A DNA stretch of 5,626 nucleotides from Bacteroidota bacterium (GTDB taxonomy: Bacteria; Bacteroidota; Bacteroidia; 2-12-FULL-35-15): the NCBI GenBank assembly GCA_021413595.1, contig JAIOQD010000782.1, forward strand, positions 1 to 5,626, given 5' to 3'. The position numbers and the translations under genes were made by a program. Shown piece by piece: positions 1 to 4,425 of this stretch. Each line of letters starts with the position of its first letter. Positions within the stretch are counted from its first letter, which is position 1. The notes beneath the pieces are model-generated. The model saw only the letters and a program-made list of their open reading frames with translations, was not told the origin of the DNA and ran no database searches.

Positions 1-402
1 GGTTATTACATCTAAATTGATAATACCCGGACCATTGATTGTAAATGTTATAGCATTTGCTGTAATACTCACACCCGAGATTGAGCTAACATCCCTACCA
101 GCGGTAAAAGTAACGCTACCTGTCCCTGCTAAAAATTCGAAATTAGTGGGCGCTGAAAGAGTGAGTGTGCCAAACCCTGAAATATCATTGTTTGAAGTTT
201 CAGTTATAATAATATCTCCCAAATTGCTATAAGCAGTAGGGAATGAACAACCAGTAATTATTGGTAATGTGGGAACTGTTATAGTTACTCCCGCAAACGC
301 ATTATTAAAACCAGCAGACAGGATTAAAATGGCGGTAATGAGCCCCATTTTAGCAGTTGCAAGTGTTTTAATAATACTGTTTGGACAGTAGTTTTCTTTC
401 AT
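1..402 (-). CDS. N-terminal part of a large secreted beta-sandwich surface protein (truncated by window edge)
   Basis: Reading the minus strand from the ATG at 402-400 gives 134 codons with no stop before the left edge, so only the N-terminus is present. Residues 1-37 form a Sec signal peptide: a long n-region with lysines, a hydrophobic stretch MGLITAILILSAGF (19-32), and an AFA|G cleavage site. The mature part is rich in Thr, Ser, Ile, Gly and Asn and alternates hydrophobic residues, as in beta-sandwich domains: LGDIIITET (61-69), then TLTLSAPTNFEFLAGTG (79-95), then SVTFTAGRDVSSISGVSIT (96-114). From memory, this pattern is typical of the repeated units in very large Bacteroidota surface proteins that often end in a type IX secretion or gliding-associated C-terminal domain; that end is outside the window, so the secretion route is inferred. 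An internal ATG (348) could also start the signal peptide, but it would lose all basic residues. Exact function is unknown. Confidence 0.72.
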   Translation of the reverse strand, partial: MKENYCPNSIIKTLATAKMGLITAILILSAGFNNAFAGVTITVPTLPIITGCSFPTAYSNLGDIIITETSNNDISGFGTLTLSAPTNFEFLAGTGSVTFTAGRDVSSISGVSITANAITFTINGPGIINLDVIT

Positions 403-450
403 TTTAGAAAATATATTTTACAATTATTCTATGTTTTTAAGATCAGAAGA

Positions 451-480
451 ATAAAATAACTGAAAATAAAAAAACAGCAA
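451..480 (-). promoter_or_regulatory. Possible promoter of the leftmost secreted-protein gene
   Basis: On the minus strand a TTTTTTG ends at 478, followed after 19 bases by TATTTTAT (458-451). The first matches the Bacteroidota -33 element well. The second matches TAnnTTTG only in part, because the terminal TG is missing. It would give a leader of roughly 40 nt before the ATG at 402. The start codon itself is preceded by A/T-rich sequence without a Shine-Dalgarno, as usual in this phylum. Confidence 0.3.
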
Positions 481-693
481 AAAACCTCATAATACCCATT
501 GCACTTAAGGAACAGGTAATATAAACTTTCTCATTTGCCATTGTGCCTTCCGTTTTACGTAAAACCACAAAAAGAGTTACATACAAACTTGCCTCCAAAC
601 TTATGTAAAAAAAAGGAAAACAACAACGTTTATTTCAGACAGTTTTAAAGTTAAAATGTTAGAAAGTATGCGTTAAAATGAATGGTTAAAGAA

Positions 694-775
694 GGTATCC
701 CTTGGGGTGTAATACTGGACTCTTACCGGGACCTCAATAGGATTGTTTCTATAAACATGAGATGCCACTGGCATC
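694..775. repeat. Degenerate interspersed hairpin repeat with TTTCTATAAACAT linker
   Basis: Three small hairpins follow each other. TATCCC-TT-GGGGTG (696-709) has two G-T wobbles and a very tight loop. GGACTC-TTACC-GGGACC (717-733) has one mismatch. GATGCC-ACT-GGCATC (761-775) is perfect. Between the second and third is the A/T linker TTTCTATAAACAT (746-758). From memory, many Bacteroidota genomes carry an interspersed, non-coding repeat in which a short G/C-rich hairpin follows a TCTATAAACAT linker, and this region fits that pattern as a decayed copy. The local G/C content stands out from the A-tract-rich flanks. Role unknown: it may be a mobile palindromic element or a relic. Confidence 0.6.
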
Positions 776-996
776 AACCTGTTTTAGTCTCGCCAAAACT
801 TATAAAAAAAACAAATTAAACCCGCATACCAAACAGTTACAGCAAAAAAACAACAAAGCAAGTTGCAATTTGTTATTTTATTAAAGTAAAAAAAATTGGG
901 TTCGGAAAGCTGGAAAAACATTTTAAAGCTTGTTGGAGAAGTTGAATTTTCAATTTATAGTCAAAAAATTTAGTCCCGAATTTACAGTTCGAACAC

Positions 997-1026
997 TTTG
1001 ATATTGACATTAATTTATTTACTTTG
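997..1026 (+). promoter_or_regulatory. Probable promoter of the FadL-family gene
   Basis: TTTG at 997-1000 is followed after 18 bases by TTACTTTG (1019-1026). This is close to the Bacteroidota pair TTTG (-33) and TAnnTTTG (-7), with one mismatch in the second element. Transcription would begin near 1033, leaving a leader of about 48 nt before the GTG at 1081. The TTGACA at 1004-1009 is too close to the -7 element to be its partner. Confidence 0.5.
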
Positions 1027-1080
1027 CACTACATTTTTTATTTTGAGTAAAATAATTACTAATCGAAAAAAATTAGCAAC

Positions 1081-2316
1081 GTGAAGATTTTTACATTTAT
1101 ACTAAGCATTTTCTTTTTAAGTTCAACCGTATTATTTGCAGGCGGTTTTCAGGTTAATCTTCAGGGTCAAAAGCAATCGGGGATGGGGCATACAGGTACA
1201 GGATTGCTGCTGGACAATTCAAGTATTTTATTTAATCCGGGGGCTGTTTCCTTTTTAGACTCTTTGAGAGGACTCTCATTTGGAGCAAGTCTGATTTTTC
1301 CAAGAACAATTTATTTAGAGCCCTATCCGGGAACCTATACCGCAAGTATTGAATCTCATGTAGGAACACCAATTACAGTATATGCTGCTTTTAAATTCAA
1401 AAAAATAGATAAGCTGAGTGCGGGAATAGGTATTTACAATCCTTTCGGAAGCAGATTGGAATGGGCTGATGACTGGAAAGGTCAATTTTTGATCCGAGAA
1501 ATTGATCTGAAAACATTTTTTATTCAGCCGACTGTATCCTATAAAGTAAATGAAAAGCTAGGTATTGGTGCCGGTTTTGTTTTTGCTACGGGTAGTTTTA
1601 GTTTACGTAAAGGTGTTCCAATACAAGACAGTTTAGGAGATTACGGTGAAGGAAATTTAAAGGGTAATGCCAGTGGAATTGGGTTTAATGCAGGTATTTA
1701 TTTCAAAGCATCTGAAAAATTTTCAATCGGTATTGATTATCGTTCGCAAGTAAATGTAAAAGTTGAAGAAGGTACTGCCGAGTTCACTGTACCTAATTCA
1801 GTGGCAGAATTTTTCCCTCAAACAACTTTTTCTACTGAATTAAAATTACCCCAGGTAGCTACTTTAGGATTTGGTTATGTGCTTAATAGCAAGCTAAAGC
1901 TAGCATTAGATGTAAATTATATAGGGTGGAAATCATACGATTCATTGATCATTAATTTTGAACATAATACCGATAAACTTGCCGATATTCATTCTGCACG
2001 AATGTATGAAAATGTGTTTATTTTTCGAATTGGTTCACAATACCAATGGACAGATAAATGGACCGTTCGGTTAGGTGCTTATTATGATATGACACCAGTT
2101 AAAGCAGGCTATCTGACACCAGAAACCCCAGATGTGAATAAAATTGGAATTACTTCCGGTGCTTCATTCCGGGTAACTAAAAAAGTTCATCTTGATCTAT
2201 CACTGCTTTTCATAGAAGGTATAAAACGTACAGATACTAATATTGAAACTCAATTTAGCGGAACTTATAAAAGCAGAGCTGTTATACCTGGCTTTGGCCT
2301 TCAGTATCTTTTTTAA
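1081..2316 (+). CDS. Outer-membrane transport protein, OMPP1/FadL/TodX family
   Basis: The 411-residue product has a signal peptide (MKIFTFILSIFFLSSTVLFA, 1-20). The mature N-terminus, GGFQVNLQGQKQSGMGHTG, matches the FadL hatch region, followed by SSILFNPGAVSFL (47-59), the family's LFNPA-type motif. Further family-like segments are YNPFGSRLEWADDWKG (119-134) and LKLPQVATLGFGY (254-266). The rest shows alternating beta strands, and the chain ends in GFGLQYLF with a C-terminal Phe, as expected for a barrel inserted by BAM. FadL-family barrels admit hydrophobic compounds such as long-chain fatty acids or aromatics across the outer membrane; the substrate here cannot be told. Length is normal for the family. 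The start is GTG: an in-frame TAA lies at 1060-1062 and no ATG lies between, and GTG places the signal peptide correctly. It appears to be a single-gene unit with its own promoter. Confidence 0.93.
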   Translation: MKIFTFILSIFFLSSTVLFAGGFQVNLQGQKQSGMGHTGTGLLLDNSSILFNPGAVSFLDSLRGLSFGASLIFPRTIYLEPYPGTYTASIESHVGTPITVYAAFKFKKIDKLSAGIGIYNPFGSRLEWADDWKGQFLIREIDLKTFFIQPTVSYKVNEKLGIGAGFVFATGSFSLRKGVPIQDSLGDYGEGNLKGNASGIGFNAGIYFKASEKFSIGIDYRSQVNVKVEEGTAEFTVPNSVAEFFPQTTFSTELKLPQVATLGFGYVLNSKLKLALDVNYIGWKSYDSLIINFEHNTDKLADIHSARMYENVFIFRIGSQYQWTDKWTVRLGAYYDMTPVKAGYLTPETPDVNKIGITSGASFRVTKKVHLDLSLLFIEGIKRTDTNIETQFSGTYKSRAVIPGFGLQYLF

Positions 2317-2360
2317 TCAAATCCTTTTGAAACCAAGCTGTACAACACCTAAATGTAAAT

Positions 2361-2400
2361 CCACCACTAAGGCACTAAGAACATTAAGTTCCACAAAGTT
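2361..2400. repeat. Iterated CACTAAG-type repeat downstream of the FadL gene
   Basis: Four imperfect units follow in tandem: CACTAAGG (2365-2372), CACTAAGAA (2373-2381), CATTAAGTTC (2382-2391) and CACAAAGTT (2392-2400), preceded by CCAC. From memory, sequences of the kind 'ccactaaggcactaagaac' recur as interspersed repeats between genes in Bacteroidota and some other phyla, often as one arm of a longer inverted repeat. Here only one arm is evident. It has no coding potential I would trust. Confidence 0.5.
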
Positions 2401-2413
2401 TTATGTTTTTTTT
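2380..2413 (+). terminator. Possible weak intrinsic terminator after the FadL gene
   Basis: AACATTAAG (2380-2388) can pair with TTTTATGTT (2399-2407) with one T-T mismatch and one wobble, around a 10-nt loop. A run of eight T (2406-2413) overlaps the end of the stem. The stem is A/T-rich and therefore weak. Position fits, about 65-95 nt past the FadL stop and ahead of the next gene's promoter. No better candidate is visible in the gap. Confidence 0.3.
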
Positions 2414-2494
2414 CTGTTTTTCTGCTCGCCTTCTATGTAATACAATTCAATTATTAAAATCCTGTTCAATAAATTATCACTGTTATTAAAACTG

Positions 2495-2505
2495 TTGATA
2501 ATCAA
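2495..2505. promoter_or_regulatory. Small palindrome just upstream of a promoter (possible operator)
   Basis: TTGATAATCAA is a perfect 5-bp inverted repeat about a central A. It ends 10 bp before the -33 element of the downstream promoter. A wider pair, TTATCA (2474-2479) and TGATAA (2496-2501), overlaps it. The position suits an activator or repressor site, but such A/T-rich palindromes arise easily by chance. Confidence 0.2.
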
Positions 2506-2515
2506 GAAAAATATG

Positions 2516-2547
2516 TTGGATGCATTATTTCTTATGGGTTAAATTTG
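2516..2547 (+). promoter_or_regulatory. Promoter of the YD-repeat protein gene
   Basis: TTG at 2516-2518 is followed after 21 bases by TAAATTTG (2540-2547), an exact match to the Bacteroidota -7 consensus TAnnTTTG. Transcription should begin near 2552-2555, which leaves a leader of only about 15-18 nt before the TTG start at 2570. It also places the out-of-frame ATG at 2548 upstream of the transcript, supporting the TTG as the true start. Confidence 0.6.
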
Positions 2548-2569
2548 ATGCTGAATTTTAATATACATT

Positions 2570-3553
2570 TTGAAAAAATATTTTATAATACACTTTTGGT
2601 TATTTGCAATTTTTAATTGCAAATCACAAATCATCAACAATAAAGCCGTGGATATTGCTGTTGGTTCAACCAACTTTAATGCTGAGCGAATTAAAAAAAA
2701 CAAGATCAAAAGCATTTCTATATTTATCGTTGATAAACCTGATGGCACTGTAATTATTGATAAAGGTGCGAGCAAGGGGTATGAATTTGACGAAAATGGG
2801 AATATTAAACGTTATTACTTTACTGTTTTAAACAAAACCCAAACAGAGGAGATTGAACTACCTGCAATTAAAAAAAAGGGTCGAATAATCCGACCTGCGA
2901 GAATGCGCACCAATACCAAATACATAAACGATACTGTTTCCATAAATGTATTTTATGATGCTAAAAATCGCATTATTACTAAACGTGTAAAATCAGGAGA
3001 TTACTACGATGCCTATTATTATGAATACAATGAGCATGGTCAGATAAAAAAGGAATTGCATTGTAAAGAAACGAATGTAAGCGAAAACAAAAAAGAATTC
3101 AAGATGGGTGTACAGAATATTTTATCATCTGAAACATTTGAATATACAGTACTTACACCTACTCAAATAAAAAAAAGATGTTTGAACGATGAAGGACGAG
3201 AATATAAAAAAGCGATTATTAATTATGATATTAAGGGCAATAAACTTTCTGAAACGTATGAATTTATGGTTAGTTGGATGCGGCAGGAAACAACCTATCA
3301 ATATGACTTAAACGAAAAATTGCTAAAAAGAACTTATCAAAGTAATGAAAGCGGTGAAGTAAAAACATTTTCTATTTTTGAATATACTAAAAATGACGTT
3401 TTAATTACTGAAACTATATTTAAAAATGATGTACTCACTGATGAAATCAATTACTTGTATGATGAAACAAATACACTTGTAAAATCGGAAGTTAATCGGG
3501 ATCACAAAAATGCTTCCATTGCTATTGTGAAGTATTTTTATACATTTTATTAA
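2570..3553 (+). CDS. Secreted protein with degenerate YD-like repeats, function unknown
   Basis: The 327-residue product starts MKKYFIIHFWLFAIFNCKSQ, a short signal sequence. Cys17 in FNCKSQ could be a lipidation site, but the preceding residues are not a canonical lipobox, so periplasmic or surface release is also possible. The body carries spaced tyrosine-rich units of the Y-x-Y/F-D/N-x-x-G-x-hydrophobic type: YEFDENGNIKRYYF (71-84), FYDAKNRIITKRV (128-140), YYEYNEHGQIKKEL (150-163), INYDIKGNKLSETYEF (217-232), YQYDLNEKLLKRTY (243-256), FEYTKNDVLITETIF (270-284) and YLYDETNTLVKSEV (295-308). These resemble single RHS/YD repeats, but there is no RHS core or toxin tip, so it is not an RHS toxin. 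The start is TTG: an in-frame TGA lies at 2552-2554 and the next in-frame Met is at residue 112, after the signal sequence. It has its own promoter and meets tsaB tail to tail. Confidence 0.75.
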   Translation: MKKYFIIHFWLFAIFNCKSQIINNKAVDIAVGSTNFNAERIKKNKIKSISIFIVDKPDGTVIIDKGASKGYEFDENGNIKRYYFTVLNKTQTEEIELPAIKKKGRIIRPARMRTNTKYINDTVSINVFYDAKNRIITKRVKSGDYYDAYYYEYNEHGQIKKELHCKETNVSENKKEFKMGVQNILSSETFEYTVLTPTQIKKRCLNDEGREYKKAIINYDIKGNKLSETYEFMVSWMRQETTYQYDLNEKLLKRTYQSNESGEVKTFSIFEYTKNDVLITETIFKNDVLTDEINYLYDETNTLVKSEVNRDHKNASIAIVKYFYTFY

Positions 3554-4305
3554 AGATCGGCCTTCTTTTTCCCAGCAACAAAATCCTTTAAATAAAAGGG
3601 TTCAAAATAAGCAACATCTTCAAACTCTTTATTTACAAAGGCCTTCTCAGAGAGAGAAATCATATTTTTTGCTGAAGGATAAACATCGTCAATAAAAATT
3701 GCATTTTTATTGGCAGACAAAACACTTTTACATTTCGCAGCTCCGTCACCGAAAAAATAAACCACCTTGTTATTTAACAGATCAGAAAAAGAATGTTCAT
3801 CAATTATTTCAGCAGTTGTGGGTCTAATTTCATTATTTAAGGAATCGAACATAGCGCAGTAAACTTCCATTCTGCGGGCATCAAGCATTGGACAAAAATA
3901 CACATCTTCCCTCCCCTCTCCGAAAGAGAGAGAGCTGCTAGGAGAGTTAAGTTCATATTGCATTGAAATTATCTTAGTCCCCTCTCCTTCAGAGAGGGCT
4001 AGGGAGAGGTATTGTAACGTATTAACAGCGATCAAAGGTTTATTTAATGAATAACACAAGCCCTTTGCAGAACTAACGCCAATGCGTAATCCGGTATAAG
4101 ACCCGGGACCTTTACTGACAGCGATTGCATCAATATCGGTAAGTTTAACCTTTGCCTGTTTTAAAACATCCTGAATAAACAATGTAAGATTTTCTGCGTG
4201 GGAATAGTCGCCATTCTGTTCTTTTAAAGCAAGCAACTTGCCATCTTTAGAAAGAGATACGCTACAAACCGTTGTTGCTGTTTCCAGATTTAATATTAAA
4301 GCCAT
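3550..4305 (-). CDS. tsaB: TsaB, tRNA threonylcarbamoyladenosine biosynthesis subunit, with a repeat-encoded internal insertion
   Basis: TsaB (YeaZ) is the partner of TsaD; with TsaE and TsaC-made threonylcarbamoyl-AMP it forms t6A37 in cytoplasmic tRNAs that read ANN codons. The 251-residue product (from the ATG at 4305) shows the ASKHA-fold N-terminus MALILNLETATTVCSVSLS, HAENL (36-40), KGPGSYTGLRIGVSSAKGL (65-83), NTLQ (95-98), CPMLDARRMEVYCAMFD (138-154) and a C-terminal EPFYLKDF (235-242). Between NTLQ and LDAR there are about 42 residues, against about 20 in the E. coli protein as I recall it. The excess (about residues 100-133) is read from a G/C-rich palindromic repeat inserted in frame. 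An upstream in-frame ATG (4347) would add 14 residues, also encoded by a repeat; MALIL is preferred because it matches the family N-terminus and has GGGAGGGG 7 nt upstream. The stop overlaps that of the convergent gene. The key TsaB motifs are intact, so the protein is probably functional. Confidence 0.93.
   Translation of the reverse strand: MALILNLETATTVCSVSLSKDGKLLALKEQNGDYSHAENLTLFIQDVLKQAKVKLTDIDAIAVSKGPGSYTGLRIGVSSAKGLCYSLNKPLIAVNTLQYLSLALSEGEGTKIISMQYELNSPSSSLSFGEGREDVYFCPMLDARRMEVYCAMFDSLNNEIRPTTAEIIDEHSFSDLLNNKVVYFFGDGAAKCKSVLSANKNAIFIDDVYPSAKNMISLSEKAFVNKEFEDVAYFEPFYLKDFVAGKKKADL
3907..4009. repeat. Palindromic repeat inserted in frame inside tsaB
   Basis: Two arms flank a short A/T-rich core. 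Arm one (about 3910-3946) reads CCTCCCCTCTCCGAAAG, then AGAGAGAGC, then TGCTAGGAGAG. Arm two (about 3979-4009) reads CCCCTCTCCTTCAGAGAGGG, then CTAGGGAGAGG. Each arm is partly self-complementary (CCTCTCC against GGAGAGG), and the arms align to one another both directly and inverted. The core is A/T-rich and contains ATTGCATTG (3957-3965), shared with the repeat at 4313-4421. The length is about 102 bp, 34 codons, without a stop in the tsaB frame. Boundaries are uncertain by a few bases. The repeat type, G/C-rich CCTCTCC palindromes, is one I recall as common between genes in Bacteroidota, which makes its presence inside a gene unusual. Confidence 0.75.
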
Positions 4306-4312
4306 TTGAAAG

Positions 4313-4320
4313 CCCCTCCC
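4313..4320 (-). promoter_or_regulatory. Shine-Dalgarno-like GGGAGGGG of tsaB, supplied by the repeat
   Basis: On the minus strand GGGAGGGG ends 7 nt before the ATG at 4305, ideal for pairing with the CCUCC at the end of 16S rRNA. The sequence is the outer edge of the palindromic repeat. Bacteroidota generally rely little on Shine-Dalgarno pairing, so its effect is uncertain, but the position supports MALIL as the start. The CCUCCCC just upstream in the mRNA (4339-4333) could pair with it instead of with its own hairpin partner. Confidence 0.4.
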
Positions 4321-4421
4321 ACCCTCCCCAAAGGGGAGGAATTGCATTGTGTTATACTAAATGAATTTATTAAAAATTATTCCCAATTTCACCTCCTCCC
4401 CTTTTGGAAGGTTGGGGAGGT
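4313..4421. repeat. Palindromic repeat filling the adaptor-tsaB gap
   Basis: The left arm (4313-4343) holds a perfect 7-bp hairpin, CCTCCCC-AAA-GGGGAGG (4323-4339), preceded by CCCCTCCCAC. The right arm (4389-4421) holds CCTCCCC (4395-4401) and GGGGAGG (4414-4420) around the 12-nt loop TTTTGGAAGGTT. The arms are inverted copies of each other with a few differences, and enclose a core of about 45 bp that is A/T-rich and starts with ATTGCATTG (4341-4349). The whole is MITE-like in shape but with no visible target duplication. It spans nearly all of the 120 bp between the adaptor stop and the tsaB start. Architecture and the 9-mer match the repeat inside tsaB, but with CCTCCCC in place of CCTCTCC. 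Confidence 0.75.
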
Positions 4422-4425
4422 TTTT

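Larger units (their letters stand above)
403..1080. other. Divergent intergenic region, no gene supported
   Basis: About 680 bp lie between two divergently transcribed secreted-protein genes. The sequence is very A/T-rich with many A-tracts. It holds a candidate promoter at each end and the hairpin repeat at 694-775. Short open frames exist on the minus strand (443-541 and 673-774), but neither has a recognisable product, and the second is a translation of the repeat. I see no tRNA or other RNA gene that I can recognise. The stretches about 541-690 and 790-990 show nothing beyond A/T-rich sequence. Confidence 0.6.

Noticed and set aside
443..541. Minus-strand frame of 32 residues with a hydrophobic end (MGIMRFFAVFLFSVILFF)
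   Set aside because: It is very short, T-tract driven, overlaps the likely promoter of the leftmost gene and has no recognisable homologue.
673..774. Minus-strand frame of 33 residues beginning MPVASHVYRNN
   Set aside because: It is the translation of the hairpin repeat and its linker, a known type of spurious small protein.
2548..2616. 22-residue ORF from the ATG at 2548, overlapping the start of the YD-repeat gene
   Set aside because: It lies at or before the predicted transcription start and overlaps the signal sequence in another frame.
2570..3553. RHS toxin or polymorphic toxin
   Set aside because: The repeats are degenerate and few; there is no RHS core, no autocleavage motif, no C-terminal toxin domain and no immunity gene beside it.
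4306..4347. N-terminally extended TsaB starting at the ATG at 4347
   Set aside because: The 14 extra residues come from the palindromic repeat, and the family N-terminus begins at MALILNLETAT; the ATG at 4305 also has a Shine-Dalgarno-like sequence.
3907..4421. CRISPR-like array from the repeated G/C-rich arms
   Set aside because: There are only two pairs of unequal, self-complementary arms with different spacing, part of it coding, and no uniform repeat-spacer pattern.
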